A stretch of DNA of 64,000 nt from an uncultured Pseudomonadales bacterium (lineage in GTDB: Bacteria; Pseudomonadota; Gammaproteobacteria; Pseudomonadales; Porticoccaceae), in NCBI GenBank assembly GCA_943788445.1, contig CALSQH010000003.1:868001-932000 (forward strand), written 5' to 3'. Within the stretch, counting starts at the first letter, position 1. Each line of letters starts with the position of its first letter. Below, piece by piece: positions 54,242 to 64,000 of the stretch. The position numbers and the translations under genes are program-made. The notes under the pieces are model-generated. The model was not told the DNA's origin. It saw only the letters and a program-made list of their open reading frames with translations, and did not search any database.

Positions 54242-56185
54242 ATGGCTAATTCACTGCCAGTTATTGTGGGCTTCGGCGGTTACAGCGCCGCCGGACGCAG
54301 CTCTTCTCACCAGGCATTTCGTCGCATGATTCTGGAATCACTTCCGGTTGAGGAGCAGCAGAGCACCGTTGCCAGTCTCGCATGCTTGATGGCGCAGGTA
54401 ACCGTAGACGGTGAAAGCTACCGCGATTCGCAGGGTAATTTACTCAGTGCTGCCGAGGTCGATAAGCATTTTAGATCAGAGGTGATCAATGGCACCTTAG
54501 TGCGCAGAGTTGAATCCTTTGATCCCGCCCATGTTCCCGGTAATAAAAAGATTTCTTTTGCGGACGAGCAGCATCAGCAGATGGTCTTTTCTATGCTCAA
54601 GCGCGATTTGCCGCGCTCGATACCCGAAGATTGGCAGGTACGGAATCTCGATGATGGCAGTGTTGAAATAACCGCCTCAAGTGCCAGTGAATATCTTGTT
54701 GAATCGCATTATGAATTAGCGGCAAAATCGGCAGGTCAGTTACCCAGCGGTTTTAGTCCTGGCGATCACTACAATGCACGCTTCCATCCCCGCGGCTTAC
54801 AGATGGCTATTCTGGGTGCAAGTGATGCGGTACATTCCATGGGAATTGAGTGGGATAAGGTAGCAAATTCGGTGTCGCCAGATGAAGTAGGTGTTTACTC
54901 ATCAAGTGCGTTAAGCCAGATGAATGAAGAGGGATTTGGCGGTTTATTACAGGCCAGACTAAAAGGAAACCGCACTACAGCCAAACAGGTGCCGCTGGGC
55001 TTAAATTCAATGCCCGCAGATTTTATTAACGCCTATGTGCTCGGCAGTGTTGGTCACACTGAAGCCATTACTGGCGCCTGTGCAAGCTTTCTCTATGTGC
55101 TGCAGGCCGCAGTGCGAGACATTCGCAATGGCCGCCGTCGGGTGGCCATTTTAGGGAATGCTGAAGCCGGCGTTACCCCAGAAATTATGGAAGGGTTTTC
55201 CAATATGAATGCCCTTGGCAGTGAAGAGAACCTGTGCAAGTTGGATGGAACAGATACTGCTGATCTGCGCCGCGCAAGCCGGCCCTTTGGTTATAACTGT
55301 GGGTTCACACTTTCCGAATCCTGCCAATATATCGTTTTGATGGACGATGCTCTGGCCATTGAATTGGGCGCGGACATTCACGGAGCTGTGCCGGATGTGT
55401 TTATCAATGCCGATGGCGTGAAAAAATCAATTTCTGCCCCCGGTGTTGGTAACTATATTTCAATGTCGAAAGCGGTGGCAACGGCGATTAGTATTGCTGG
55501 TGAAGAGAGTGTAAAAAAGCATAGCTTTGTTCACGCGCACGGCTCAAGTACGCCAGCCAACCGCACCACAGAATCTGAACTGATCGATCGCGTAGCAACC
55601 GCTTTTGATATCTATGATTGGCCGGTGACAGCAATAAAATCCTATGTCGGTCACTCACTGGCGACTGCCAGTGGCGACCAGCTTGTTACCGCGCTGGGAA
55701 CCTTTAAGTACGACATGATTCCCGGCATCAAAACGATTGCCGAGATCGCACCAGATGTGCATCAGGAGCGCGGGCGCTTTCCACTCCAAGATCTGGATGT
55801 TAGCGCCACTAAAATGGATGTCGCATTTATCAACTCAAAGGGCTTCGGCGGCAATAATGCTACGGCATTGGTGCTTTCTTCGAATAAGGTGGAGAGCATG
55901 TTAGCGACCCGATACGCAGATCAATTTGATGAGTATCTAAGCAAGCGTGAGGCTACGCGTAGCGCGGCGGCTGCGTATGCCCAGCGTGCCGATAGCGCTC
56001 AGCTGGATGTTATCTACCGTTTTGGTGAAACGCTAATTGATGATGCAGATCTGATTATTTCTAGCGACGGAATCAGAATTCCAGGTTTTGCGCGGGAGAT
56101 TGTTTTTGCGAAGGAAAATCCTTGGCAGGATATGCAGTCGAATATTGAAGAGAAAGCCCAGCCAGAAACGACTGAGATTGATTAG
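54242..56185 (+). CDS. fabY: Beta-ketoacyl-ACP synthase FabY
   Basis: FabY is the initiating condensing enzyme of fatty acid synthesis in Pseudomonas, joining acetyl-CoA and malonyl-ACP in place of FabH. This 647-residue protein begins ANSLPVIVGFGGYSAAGRSS, close wording to P. aeruginosa FabY, and keeps the thiolase-fold triad: Cys in EAITGACASFLYVLQAAV (near residue 281), His in VHAHGSSTPANRTTE, and His in SYVGHSLATASGDQL. It is longer than FabB/FabF (about 410), as expected for FabY. A ribosome site (AAGGGACAAACT) precedes the ATG. Confidence 0.9.
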   Translation: MANSLPVIVGFGGYSAAGRSSSHQAFRRMILESLPVEEQQSTVASLACLMAQVTVDGESYRDSQGNLLSAAEVDKHFRSEVINGTLVRRVESFDPAHVPGNKKISFADEQHQQMVFSMLKRDLPRSIPEDWQVRNLDDGSVEITASSASEYLVESHYELAAKSAGQLPSGFSPGDHYNARFHPRGLQMAILGASDAVHSMGIEWDKVANSVSPDEVGVYSSSALSQMNEEGFGGLLQARLKGNRTTAKQVPLGLNSMPADFINAYVLGSVGHTEAITGACASFLYVLQAAVRDIRNGRRRVAILGNAEAGVTPEIMEGFSNMNALGSEENLCKLDGTDTADLRRASRPFGYNCGFTLSESCQYIVLMDDALAIELGADIHGAVPDVFINADGVKKSISAPGVGNYISMSKAVATAISIAGEESVKKHSFVHAHGSSTPANRTTESELIDRVATAFDIYDWPVTAIKSYVGHSLATASGDQLVTALGTFKYDMIPGIKTIAEIAPDVHQERGRFPLQDLDVSATKMDVAFINSKGFGGNNATALVLSSNKVESMLATRYADQFDEYLSKREATRSAAAAYAQRADSAQLDVIYRFGETLIDDADLIISSDGIRIPGFAREIVFAKENPWQDMQSNIEEKAQPETTEID

Positions 56186-56238
56186 CTGGGTTATTTTAGA
56201 CTAGCCCAGGGCCTTCTATCGCTCAGGGCTGTTCCAGA

Positions 56239-56976
56239 CTACCCCATATCGCCCCAGAGGGATTGTATAATACTGATAGCTGCCAACGGCGCAGTTTCAG
56301 TACGCAAGACGCGGGGCCCAAGCGCCAGCGGCTGAAAACCATTTCCAATCGCCGCTTCAATTTCACGATCGCTCAGCCCACCTTCGGGGCCCACTAAAAG
56401 GCACACATCACTCACTGCCTGATGTTCACTCAGGCGCTTTTCAGTGCGGTGGTGAAGTACCAGTTTTAATGCGTCGCTATTTTGCCCAGAAAGATGCAAC
56501 CACTGATCAGGAGTCGCAGGGCTGTTGATTACCGGAACCAGATTGCGCTGGCACTGCTCACAGGCACTAATGGCGACCTGCTGCCAGTGGCGAATTTTCT
56601 TGTCTAATCTTTCGCCACTGAGTTTCACTTCGGTGCGCTCGGTAAACAGCGGAGTGATTTCCGTTACGCCGAGTTCGGTAGCCTTTTGCACAATCAAATC
56701 CATGCGCTCACCGCGCGATACCCCTATGGCCAGATGCAATTTAAGCGCTGACTCACGATGAATATCCCGATGCTCCACAACCTTCGCCGAGACACGGTTT
56801 TTTCCGACCTCAGTTAACTCCGCAGCATACTCGCCGCCTTGACCATTGAATAGGGTGATTTCCTGTCCAACCTTCATGCGCAGCGCAGATGAAAGATGAC
56901 GCGCTGCACTGCCCTCTATAGCCACAGTGGTATCGCAGCTTAAAAGTAGGTCAGTGAATATTCGAGGAATACGCAT
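56239..56976 (-). CDS. rsmE: 16S rRNA m3U1498 methyltransferase
   Basis: RsmE methylates U1498 of 16S rRNA. The 245-residue SPOUT-family protein has an N-terminal PUA-like domain (AARHLSSALRMKVGQEITLF) and the knotted SAM domain (VQKATELGVTEITPLFTERT, LLVGPEGGLSDREIEAAIGN, LALGPRVLRTETAPLAAISI). Starts MRIPRIFTDLLLSCDTTVAI. Nine bases downstream of metF in the same direction. Confidence 0.95.
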   Translation of the reverse strand: MRIPRIFTDLLLSCDTTVAIEGSAARHLSSALRMKVGQEITLFNGQGGEYAAELTEVGKNRVSAKVVEHRDIHRESALKLHLAIGVSRGERMDLIVQKATELGVTEITPLFTERTEVKLSGERLDKKIRHWQQVAISACEQCQRNLVPVINSPATPDQWLHLSGQNSDALKLVLHHRTEKRLSEHQAVSDVCLLVGPEGGLSDREIEAAIGNGFQPLALGPRVLRTETAPLAAISIIQSLWGDMG

Positions 56977-56985
56977 AGGGCAGGA

Positions 56986-57834
56986 TTAGCCGTTTTCCGG
57001 GAAGCCGAGATTGCGACACAGGATGTCACTCACCTGCCACTGATTCATAGTGTAAAAATGCAAACCCGGAGCGCCGCCGTCGAGCAGCTTTTGACTGAGT
57101 TCAGATATAACATCAATTCCGTAGCTGGTCAGGTCTTCGATATTGTCGCTGCGCTCTTTGAGCTGCCAGCGTAACCAGCGAGGAATTTCGGCACCACAGC
57201 TTTCGGAAAAGCGCAGCAAGTTAGAGTAGTTAGTCAGCGGCATAATGCCCGGCACAATGGGATCACCAATACCTGCTTTGGCGCATTCGTCGACAAACTT
57301 GAAATAGGCGTCGGCACTGTAAAAATACTGCGTGATCGCGCGGTTGGCGCCGGCTTTAAATTTTTCACCGAGCCAGTAGATATCCTGACTGTAGCTCTCC
57401 GCTTCAGGATGAATCTCCGGATAAGCCGCAACATTGATATTAAAGTGATCGCCCGTATGTTCACGTATAAAAGCCACCAACTGATTGGCGTGAACCAACT
57501 GTGCCGCGCCGCCCATACCTGAAGGTAGATCACCGCGCAGTGCTACCAGATCGGTTACACCAGAGGCTTTATAGTCGCTGAGCAACTCTAATACTTCAGT
57601 CTCAGCGCTGCCGCCAAAAGAGATATGTGGTGCTACGGAAAAACCATCGGCCTGAATAGCGGCAACCTGATCCATGGTGGTCGCGCGCGTCGAGCCGCCA
57701 GCACCATAGGTTACCGAGAAAAATTCCGGATTGAATTTTCCCAACGCCTGACGGGTTTTCGCCAGCTTGCTTTTCCCCTGATCGGTCTTGGGAGGGAAAA
57801 ACTCAAAGCTAAGATGTGGTGCATTGTTGTTCAT
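56986..57834 (-). CDS. metF: 5,10-methylenetetrahydrofolate reductase
   Basis: MetF makes 5-methyl-tetrahydrofolate, the methyl donor for methionine. The 282-residue flavoprotein is a TIM barrel with LSFEFFPPKTDQGKSKL at the N-terminus, FFSVTYGAGGSTRATTMDQV, DLVALRGDLPSG and GANRAITQYFYSADAYFKFV. It is part of a methionine-cycle block with ahcY, metK and the ArsR-methyltransferase regulator, all on the minus strand. Confidence 0.96.
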   Translation of the reverse strand: MNNNAPHLSFEFFPPKTDQGKSKLAKTRQALGKFNPEFFSVTYGAGGSTRATTMDQVAAIQADGFSVAPHISFGGSAETEVLELLSDYKASGVTDLVALRGDLPSGMGGAAQLVHANQLVAFIREHTGDHFNINVAAYPEIHPEAESYSQDIYWLGEKFKAGANRAITQYFYSADAYFKFVDECAKAGIGDPIVPGIMPLTNYSNLLRFSESCGAEIPRWLRWQLKERSDNIEDLTSYGIDVISELSQKLLDGGAPGLHFYTMNQWQVSDILCRNLGFPENG

Positions 57835-57918
57835 TTATAATTGTCCTTTATACCCAACTAAAATGGTGGTTGTGTGCCGCCATTCTGGCGAAATTCAGAG
57901 CTTCTCTCAGAAAGCTTT

Positions 57919-57949
57919 CCCACCGTCGTTTGCGCGAAGGCGGGAATCT
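57919..57949. repeat. Degenerate GC-rich inverted repeat between metF and ahcY
   Basis: CCCACC at the left and GGCGGG at the right surround GTCGTTTGCGCGAA; the right side continues GAATCTC. It resembles the dispersed CCCGC-xx-GCGGGAATC intergenic repeats of many Gammaproteobacteria. Copy number in this genome cannot be judged from the window. Confidence 0.35.
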
Positions 57950-57961
57950 CAAATCAATCGC

Positions 57962-59350
57962 CTAGTATTTGTAGCTTTCGCCTTTGAATGGGCCTTCAAC
58001 CGGGACATTAATATAGTCAGCTTGCGCCTGAGTCAATGTGGTTATCACGCCGCCAAAACCGCCGACCATATGGCGGGCAACTTCTTCATCAAGATGCTTG
58101 GGCAGCACTTCTACGCGCAGCATCTCAGCTTTAGTCGCATCATCTTGAGTGGCAAACTGACGCGCATAAAGATCGATTTGCGCGAGCACCTGATTGGCAA
58201 ACGAGCCATCCATGATACGGCTCGGGTGACCCGTGGCATTGCCCAAATTAACCAGACGACCCTCCGCTAAAAGCAGTAGATGATCATTGTTGGCACGATC
58301 GCGATAAACCTTGTGAACCTGCGGTTTGATCTCATCCCACTCCCAATTACCGCGCATATAGGCAGTATCAATCTCATTGTCGAAGTGACCAATATTACAG
58401 ACCACACAGCCGCTCTTAAGAGCCGCGAGAATATCAGAACCACAGACATTGTAGTTGCCGGTGCTGGTAACCAGCATATCGGTAGTCGCCAGTAAGTCAG
58501 TGTTTACACCTTTGGATGGATCACCCTCATTGTAGGTAGAAACCACTTCAAAGCCGTCCAGACAGGCCTGCATGGCACAGATTGGATCTACTTCGGTAAC
58601 CTTAACAATCATGCCTTCCTGACGGAGAGACTGAGCAGAACCTTTACCCACATCGCCATAGCCAATCACGATGGCTTTCTTGCCTGAGAGCAAGTGATCC
58701 GTTGCACGCTTGATGGCATCGTTAAGGCTGTGGCGACAGCCATATTTGTTGTCGCACTTAGACTTGGTTACCGAATCATTTACATTGATGGCCGGTATTT
58801 TTAATTCGCCGTTCTCAAGCATTTCATAGAGACGGTGAACGCCAGTGGTTGTCTCTTCAGTAACCCCGTGAACTGCATCCAGAACCTGTGGGTATTTCGT
58901 GTGCAGCAAGGCCGTTAGATCGCCGCCGTCATCGAGAATCATATTGGCATTCCAGGGGACGCCGCCTTTCAAGACTTGCTGTTCCAGACACCACTCATAC
59001 TCGTCTTCAGTCTCGCCTTTCCAGGCAAATACTGGCGTGCCGTTGGCCGCAATAGCCGCTGCAGCGTGATCCTGAGTTGAGAAGATATTGCACGATGTCC
59101 AGCGCACTTCAGCGCCTAGTGCTTCTAGTGTCTCAATCAGCACAGCGGTCTGAATCGTCATATGGATGCAGCCAAGAATGCGTGCGCCAGCCAGTGGCTG
59201 CTCGGCGTGATATTTTTCGCGCAGTGCCATCAGTGCAGGCATTTCAGATTCGGCAATGGAGATCTCTTTTTTCCCCCAATCGGCGAGAGAGATGTCAGCG
59301 ACTTTATAGTCGGCCTGATCGGCACTAATCGGATGTATTGATGCGTTCAT
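57962..59350 (-). CDS. ahcY: Adenosylhomocysteinase
   Basis: AhcY splits S-adenosylhomocysteine to adenosine and homocysteine, keeping methylation going. The 462-residue NAD enzyme starts [75 protein letters not shown], the NAD motif [20 protein letters not shown] and the C-terminal FKGESYKY are all present. Insert of about 40 residues near 150-190 is usual for bacterial types. No SAH riboswitch was found upstream. Confidence 0.97.
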   Translation of the reverse strand: MNASIHPISADQADYKVADISLADWGKKEISIAESEMPALMALREKYHAEQPLAGARILGCIHMTIQTAVLIETLEALGAEVRWTSCNIFSTQDHAAAAIAANGTPVFAWKGETEDEYEWCLEQQVLKGGVPWNANMILDDGGDLTALLHTKYPQVLDAVHGVTEETTTGVHRLYEMLENGELKIPAINVNDSVTKSKCDNKYGCRHSLNDAIKRATDHLLSGKKAIVIGYGDVGKGSAQSLRQEGMIVKVTEVDPICAMQACLDGFEVVSTYNEGDPSKGVNTDLLATTDMLVTSTGNYNVCGSDILAALKSGCVVCNIGHFDNEIDTAYMRGNWEWDEIKPQVHKVYRDRANNDHLLLLAEGRLVNLGNATGHPSRIMDGSFANQVLAQIDLYARQFATQDDATKAEMLRVEVLPKHLDEEVARHMVGGFGGVITTLTQAQADYINVPVEGPFKGESYKY

Positions 59351-59610
59351 AATTTTTTGCCTATAAAAATAAATTAGTTTTAACTACTGTCATCCCGAGC
59401 ACTTCTTTTCTGTCGCTCGGGGTATTTCTTTTCGGTTATTCAGTTCTTACTTACTGCTCTGAGCATTTATATTTTTTGTCATCCTGAAAGAGCGAGCCGA
59501 ACGACTTCTGTCGGTCTGGTCTAGACTCTTCGGCTGCGCTTAGGGTGACTGACCTTGGAGACGTGATAACCACCCACTGTCATTACAGTTCACATATTTA
59601 AAGTGTCTTG
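59351..59610. other. Spacer between ahcY and metK with dispersed-repeat-like sequence
   Basis: No gene. Contains CATCCCGAGCACTTC with a nearby CGCTCGGGGTA (stem CCCGAGC/GCTCGGG, 59392-59421) and TCATCCTGAAAGAGCGAGCC at about 59478-59497; both look like the dispersed TCATCC(C/T)GAGCGA repeats common in bacterial spacers. A role in ahcY mRNA folding is possible but unshown. Confidence 0.4.
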
Positions 59611-59640
59611 CTAGAGCGCCTTACTCTAGAGCGCCTTACT
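59611..59640. repeat. Exact 15-base tandem duplication at the metK 3' end
   Basis: CTAGAGCGCCTTACT occurs at 59611-59625 and again at 59626-59640; the second copy contains the last codons and stop of metK on the minus strand. Reading the first copy as the stop region would give the same end, so the duplication is harmless. Confidence 0.75.
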
Positions 59641-60780
59641 AAGGTCAGTCACTTTGTCAGTTTTTTCCCAAGTGAAATTTTCTTCCTCACGGCCAAAATG
59701 TCCGTAGGCCGCCGTGTCTTGATAAATAGGGCGGCGCAGATCGAGCATTTCAATCAGGCCTCTAGGGCGCAGATCAAAGTTGTCGCGAATCAGAGCAATA
59801 ATCTCTGCGTCGGATAACTTGCCGGTACCAAAGGTGTTGATGCTTATAGAAGTAGGTTCGGAAACACCAATTGCATAGGAGATCTGAATCTCACAGCGAT
59901 CAGCGAGACCAGCCGCAACAATGTTTTTTGCCACGTAACGACCCGCATAAGCGGCTGAGCGATCCACCTTAGTGGGATCCTTACCGGAGAATGCGCCACC
60001 ACCGTGGTGAGCCATACCGCCGTAGGTATCGACAATGATTTTGCGTCCAGTTAGCCCGCAGTCACCCATCGGGCCGCCAATAATAAACTGTCCGGTCGGG
60101 TTGATATGGTACTGGGTGCCGCTATGTAACCAGGCTTCGGGCAGTACTGGGCGAATAATCTCTTCGAGTACCGCTTCTTGCAAGTCGGGCAGAGCAATAT
60201 TAGGCGCGTGCTGTGTTGAGAGAACAACAGCATCAATTGCTACCGGAACACCCTCTTCATATCTCAGTGTCACCTGACTTTTTGCATCTGGACGCAACCA
60301 GGGCAGCACGCCATTTTTGCGCAGCTGCGCCTGACGCTCGACCAGTCGGTGAGCATAGTAAATGGGCGCAGGCATCAACACATCGGTCTCGTTGCTGGCG
60401 TAACCAAACATCAAGCCCTGATCGCCCGCGCCAATATCCTTGTCTTCGGCCTCGTCGACACCCTGGGCAATATCACTGGACTGCTTGCCAATAGCGTTGA
60501 GAACCGCACAGGAATTTCCGTCGAAACCAACGTCTGAACTGTCGTAGCCAATACCCGTGATCACATCGCGAACAATCTGCTCGAGATCAACATAGGTATC
60601 GGTGCGCACCTCACCGGCAATAATGGTCATGCCGGTTTTAACCAGTGTCTCAACCGCGACGCGGGAGTGCGGGTCATCTTTAATAATCGCATCCAACACT
60701 GCGTCAGAAATTTGGTCGGCCATTTTATCTGGATGGCCCTCAGAGACTGATTCCGAGGTGAAAATATTGTAATTAGACAT
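59626..60780 (-). CDS. metK: S-adenosylmethionine synthetase
   Basis: MetK makes SAM from methionine and ATP. The 384-residue protein starts [20 protein letters not shown] and shows the ATP motif [17 protein letters not shown], the [20 protein letters not shown] loop and [15 protein letters not shown] at the end. metK downstream of an ArsR-methyltransferase gene, divergent from tkt, is the Pseudomonas order. Spacing to the regulator gene is 50 bases, so they may be cotranscribed. Confidence 0.97.
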   Translation of the reverse strand: MSNYNIFTSESVSEGHPDKMADQISDAVLDAIIKDDPHSRVAVETLVKTGMTIIAGEVRTDTYVDLEQIVRDVITGIGYDSSDVGFDGNSCAVLNAIGKQSSDIAQGVDEAEDKDIGAGDQGLMFGYASNETDVLMPAPIYYAHRLVERQAQLRKNGVLPWLRPDAKSQVTLRYEEGVPVAIDAVVLSTQHAPNIALPDLQEAVLEEIIRPVLPEAWLHSGTQYHINPTGQFIIGGPMGDCGLTGRKIIVDTYGGMAHHGGGAFSGKDPTKVDRSAAYAGRYVAKNIVAAGLADRCEIQISYAIGVSEPTSISINTFGTGKLSDAEIIALIRDNFDLRPRGLIEMLDLRRPIYQDTAAYGHFGREEENFTWEKTDKVTDLSKAL

Positions 60781-60830
60781 AAACGTTCCCGATGTAATGT
60801 GTCTTTAAAGTTTGTTTTAAAAATCTGCTA

Positions 60831-61832
60831 TCAAATATTCACGGCAGGCTTAATAAACTGCCGCAGCTGTATGCGAAAGCCATTGCGCTGAGCCAGATAC
60901 AGGCTGTTGCCTTCTTCAAGGCCAGCAGCAGTTGCCCAACGAGTTAACTCCTGAGGTTCAAAGCCAAGCCATAGATCACCACAGGCTTTCTTTACCCAAT
61001 CTTGGTCGTGGGCGCAGAGGTCGGTGATGAGTAGGACGCCTCCGCCACTTAAAAGATTCGCGCAATCGCTGATAATATCTGCTGGCGTTGGGTTGTGATG
61101 CAGCACCATATTCAGCGACACACAGTCACTGCGGAGCCCTTCGCTGCGCGCCAAATCCGTATCGCCCAATTTGAAGTTAATATTTTTCAGGCCCTGTGAT
61201 GTCGCGCGTCCGCGGCATTGCTCAAGCATCTCTGCCGAGTTATCCAATGCGATTACCTGCTTAAAACAGGCGGATAATTTACCAAGGAATTGTCCGTAGC
61301 CGGGGCCGATCTCCAGCGCTGAATTTTTATTACTGATACTGCTTTCAAGAAAGCGCTCTACACTCTCACCGTAGTCCGACCAGCTGGCGATCAGGTCTTG
61401 GTTCTCTTCAAAACGCTGAGCGTTCTGATTGAAAAAAGCCACCGAAGCCGCAGAGCGCTCCTGATTGATCGACTCCAGTCGCCCGCGCAGCGCGGGATCC
61501 AGTGCCGCATCGTCAATGGTTTGAAACAGTACCTGCTGCAGCGGCTGTAAATCGGTATCGGGATGTGTTTCATTGCGTCGATAGAAGATGGTTGTGCCCT
61601 CACGTCGAGTGGCAACTAATCCGGCATTGGCGAGAATCTTTAAATGATGACTCATCGCCGACTGACGAATATCAAACACCTGACACAACTCAAGTACGCC
61701 ATAGGCATTTTGCTGCAACACCTTTAAAACCTGCATGCGCAAGGGATCGCCAGCGGCTTTACACAGGGCTGTAATAGCGCTTGTGTCGGTAGCTGATCGT
61801 GGTTGGCTGTCAAAATGACTCAGATTGTTCAT
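60831..61832 (-). CDS. sahR: ArsR-family regulator fused to a SAM-methyltransferase-like domain (SahR-like)
   Basis: From the ATG at 61832 (a GTG at 61850 is also open) the 333-residue protein has an ArsR winged helix (CKAAGDPLRMQVLKVLQQNA, FDIRQSAMSHHLKILANAGL) at about residues 22-85. A class I methyltransferase fold follows (ALEIGPGYGQFLGKL near residue 170, VIALDNSAEMLEQCRG, LNMVLHHNPTPADI). SahR regulators of Proteobacteria have this build and sense S-adenosylhomocysteine to control metK, ahcY and metF, exactly the neighbours here. The assignment as SahR is by architecture and context; methyltransferase activity is doubtful. Confidence 0.8.
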   Translation of the reverse strand: MNNLSHFDSQPRSATDTSAITALCKAAGDPLRMQVLKVLQQNAYGVLELCQVFDIRQSAMSHHLKILANAGLVATRREGTTIFYRRNETHPDTDLQPLQQVLFQTIDDAALDPALRGRLESINQERSAASVAFFNQNAQRFEENQDLIASWSDYGESVERFLESSISNKNSALEIGPGYGQFLGKLSACFKQVIALDNSAEMLEQCRGRATSQGLKNINFKLGDTDLARSEGLRSDCVSLNMVLHHNPTPADIISDCANLLSGGGVLLITDLCAHDQDWVKKACGDLWLGFEPQELTRWATAAGLEEGNSLYLAQRNGFRIQLRQFIKPAVNI

Positions 61833-61859
61833 GATGCAGGACTTTAGCACAGTGATTTT

Positions 61860-61885
61860 TATATATCAAAATATTTTTATATATA
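61860..61885. promoter_or_regulatory. 26-base near-perfect palindrome, candidate SahR operator
   Basis: Outer TATATAT and ATATATA heptamers surround the self-complementary AAAATATTTT, with a single mismatched base pair. It lies between divergent sahR and tkt, 27 bases before sahR and 139 before tkt. Low-complexity AT content is a caution, but the symmetry is striking. Confidence 0.5.
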
Positions 61886-62024
61886 GTCAGCCACGGTTTG
61901 CAGTTTCAGGCGGGGCTAAATTCTGTAGTGAAAACACACTGAGAATGGTGAATATAAGTTTACTGACAACGCCGTCTAAGAGACAATGCGCGCCTACAAT
62001 TTTCCTATCAGGAGTGATTATTCC

Positions 62025-64000
62025 ATGGCCTCACGCAGAGACCTTGCCAACGCAGTTCGTGCCCTCAGTATGGATGCAGTTCAACAGGCTAATAGTGGCC
62101 ATCCCGGAGCCCCCATGGGCATGGCAGATATTGCCGAAGTACTCTGGAATGACTACCTCAGCCACAATCCAGCTGACCCAACTTGGGTGAACCGGGATCG
62201 CTTTGTGCTCTCCAACGGTCACGGCTCAATGTTGCTCTATTCTCTGTTGCACCTGACAGGCTATGACCTGCCGATTGAAGAGATTAAAAACTTCCGTCAA
62301 CTGCACTCCAAGACACCGGGCCACCCTGAATACGGTTATGCGCCAGGCGTTGAAACTACCACTGGGCCTCTGGGTCAGGGTATTAGTAATGCTGTGGGAA
62401 TGGCGCTGGCTGAGAAAGTTCTCGGCGCTCAATTCAACCGCCCCGGTCACGATCTGGTCGATCACAGCACATACACGTTCCTCGGTGATGGCTGTTTGAT
62501 GGAAGGCATCTCCCACGAAGTTTGCTCACTGGCTGGTACTTTAAAGCTCAACAAGCTAGTGGCTTTCTACGATGACAACGGCATCTCAATTGATGGTGAA
62601 GTCGAAGGCTGGTTTAGCGACGACACTCCGGCGCGTTTCGAATCCTACGGCTGGCAGGTTATTGCCAATGTCGATGGTCACGATAGTGACGCGATTAAAA
62701 CAGCGATTGAACAGGCTCATGCCGAAACTGGCAAGCCAACATTGATTTGCTGCAAAACTATTATTGGTTTTGGTTCACCCAACAAGCAGGGCAAAGAAGA
62801 TTGTCACGGCGCAGCATTGGGCGTAGAAGAAGTTACCCTAACCCGCGAAGCCCTTGGCTGGACTCACGGACCCTTTGAAATCCCCGAAGGTCATTACGCT
62901 GGCTGGAACGGTGTTAAAAAGGGTACCGCTGCACAGACTGCTTGGGCTAACCAGCTCGAAGAGTACCGCGCAGAATACCCCGAACTGGCCGCAGAATTTG
63001 AACGCCGTACCCGAGGCGACCTGCCAGAAGACTTCAGTGCCAAAGCCGACGCCTATATCGCAGAATGCCAGAGCAAGATGGAAAAAGTCGCCTCACGTAA
63101 AGCCTCACAAAACTGCCTTAACGCCTTTGGCCCAGAATTGCCTGAGCTACTTGGCGGCTCTGCTGACCTGGCCGGTTCAAACCTGACTATCTGGTCTGGC
63201 TCAAAAGGTATCAGCGGTGACAATGCCGATGGTAACTACATCTATTACGGTGTACGCGAATTTGGCATGAGCGCAATTATGAACGGCATCGCCCTGCACG
63301 GCGGCTTTGTAAACTACGGTGCAACCTTCCTGATGTTTATGGAATACGCCCGCAACGCAGTACGTATGTCAGCGCTGATGGGGTTGCAGAGTATTTTTGT
63401 CTACACTCACGACTCCATCGGTCTGGGTGAAGATGGTCCAACCCACCAGCCAGTCGAACAGCTCAGTGCACTGCGCGCCACACCCAACCTGCACACCTGG
63501 CGGCCCTGTGACACCGTAGAGTCTGCTGTATGTTGGAAGAGTGCTATCGAGCGTCGCGACGGTCCAAGTGCACTGGTATTTAGTCGTCAGGGTCTGGCGC
63601 CAATGCCACGCTCTAACGAGCAGGTTTCAGCCATTGCCCGCGGTGGTTATATCCTCAAAGATTGCGCGGAGCCTCAGGCAATTCTGATTGCTACTGGCTC
63701 TGAAGTTGAGCTTGCAGTAGCTGCCGCCGATCAATTGGCCGCTAAAGGCATTCAGACTCGCGTTGTCTCAATGCCATGCGCAGAAATATTCTCTGCTCAG
63801 GACGCTGACTACCGCGATGCAGTTTTACCGCCAGCAGTTCGCGCACGAGTAGCTGTTGAAGCATTACACGCTGACTACTGGTACAAATTTGTCGGCCTCG
63901 ACGGTCGCGTAGTTGGCATGACCAGCTTTGGCGAATCGGCGCCCGGCAATGTCCTGATGGAAGAGTTTGGTTTCACCGTCGAAAATGTTGCGTCTAATGT
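62025..64000 (+). CDS. tkt: Transketolase, 3' end outside the window
   Basis: This thiamine-diphosphate enzyme of the pentose phosphate pathway is open for 658 codons and runs off the window just before its usual end (about 665). Start ATG 62025 behind CAGGAGTGA. Landmarks: [20 protein letters not shown] (about residue 24), the ThDP motif [20 protein letters not shown] (about 154, ending in DDNGISIDG), [20 protein letters not shown] and [19 protein letters not shown] (about 462). Divergent from sahR; in Pseudomonas epd and pgk usually follow. Confidence 0.96.
   Translation, partial: MASRRDLANAVRALSMDAVQQANSGHPGAPMGMADIAEVLWNDYLSHNPADPTWVNRDRFVLSNGHGSMLLYSLLHLTGYDLPIEEIKNFRQLHSKTPGHPEYGYAPGVETTTGPLGQGISNAVGMALAEKVLGAQFNRPGHDLVDHSTYTFLGDGCLMEGISHEVCSLAGTLKLNKLVAFYDDNGISIDGEVEGWFSDDTPARFESYGWQVIANVDGHDSDAIKTAIEQAHAETGKPTLICCKTIIGFGSPNKQGKEDCHGAALGVEEVTLTREALGWTHGPFEIPEGHYAGWNGVKKGTAAQTAWANQLEEYRAEYPELAAEFERRTRGDLPEDFSAKADAYIAECQSKMEKVASRKASQNCLNAFGPELPELLGGSADLAGSNLTIWSGSKGISGDNADGNYIYYGVREFGMSAIMNGIALHGGFVNYGATFLMFMEYARNAVRMSALMGLQSIFVYTHDSIGLGEDGPTHQPVEQLSALRATPNLHTWRPCDTVESAVCWKSAIERRDGPSALVFSRQGLAPMPRSNEQVSAIARGGYILKDCAEPQAILIATGSEVELAVAAADQLAAKGIQTRVVSMPCAEIFSAQDADYRDAVLPPAVRARVAVEALHADYWYKFVGLDGRVVGMTSFGESAPGNVLMEEFGFTVENVASN

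Noticed and set aside
59351..59625. SAH riboswitch upstream of ahcY
   Set aside because: Read on the minus strand, the spacer lacks the conserved GAGG-AGCG and GGCAACGG segments. It contains dispersed-repeat-like stems instead.

Overview
The window is a piece of a gammaproteobacterial chromosome. Gene order (atp operon-glmU-glmS; coxBA-cox11-coxC-DUF2909-SURF1; polA-engB-cytochrome c4-dsbA; tkt-ArsR/methyltransferase-metK) and protein sequences resemble Pseudomonas and, by inference, marine Cellvibrionales (SAR92/Porticoccus-like). No rRNA, tRNA or CRISPR array was seen. The host DNA has intermediate GC. One AT-rich block with AGA/AGG-rich codon use (about 5.7-15.0 kb) stands out.

Layout. 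1-5.7 kb: end of the ATP synthase operon (atpG and atpD carry five single-base insertions in the first 1.05 kb, probably contig-end errors; atpC intact), then glmU and glmS. 5.69-15.02 kb: an integrated element at the very 3' end of glmS. It is bounded by an 11-bp direct repeat, ends with a large serine recombinase gene, and carries a HUH-like protein, a ribbon-helix-helix protein, a lipoprotein and several orphan proteins. An IS256-family and an IS3-family insertion sequence interrupt it. 15-31.9 kb: housekeeping genes (hexR, uvrD, TRAP binding protein, trkHA, rsmB-fmt-def, LysM protein-dprA, purE-tsaC-hemF-aroE, gamma-carbonic anhydrase, yheV). 33-41 kb: aa3/caa3-type cytochrome c oxidase and assembly genes, with no ctaA. 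41-44 kb: zinc uptake (znuBC, zur, znuA). 44-53 kb: polA, a VPLPA-CTERM-like protein, a predicted ErsA/Spot 42-like small RNA, engB, cytochrome c4, dsbA, serC, serA. 53-64 kb: AraC-type regulator, fabY, rsmE, and the methionine/SAM cycle block metF-ahcY-metK-sahR, divergent from tkt, which runs off the window.

Main point of interest. Joining the two element ends in silico rebuilds an attP site with perfect 12-bp inverted arms around the crossover core. In that joined form a small open reading frame gains a TTG start with a Shine-Dalgarno sequence inside the 3' end of the recombinase gene and reads straight through attP. Integration cuts this frame in two, so it looks like a gene expressed only from the excised circle. 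The recombinase gene is itself frameshifted by one base, so the element may now be stuck. Two promoters in the element share the same CGGACA/TGTCCG operator at the same spacing, which suggests a common internal regulator.
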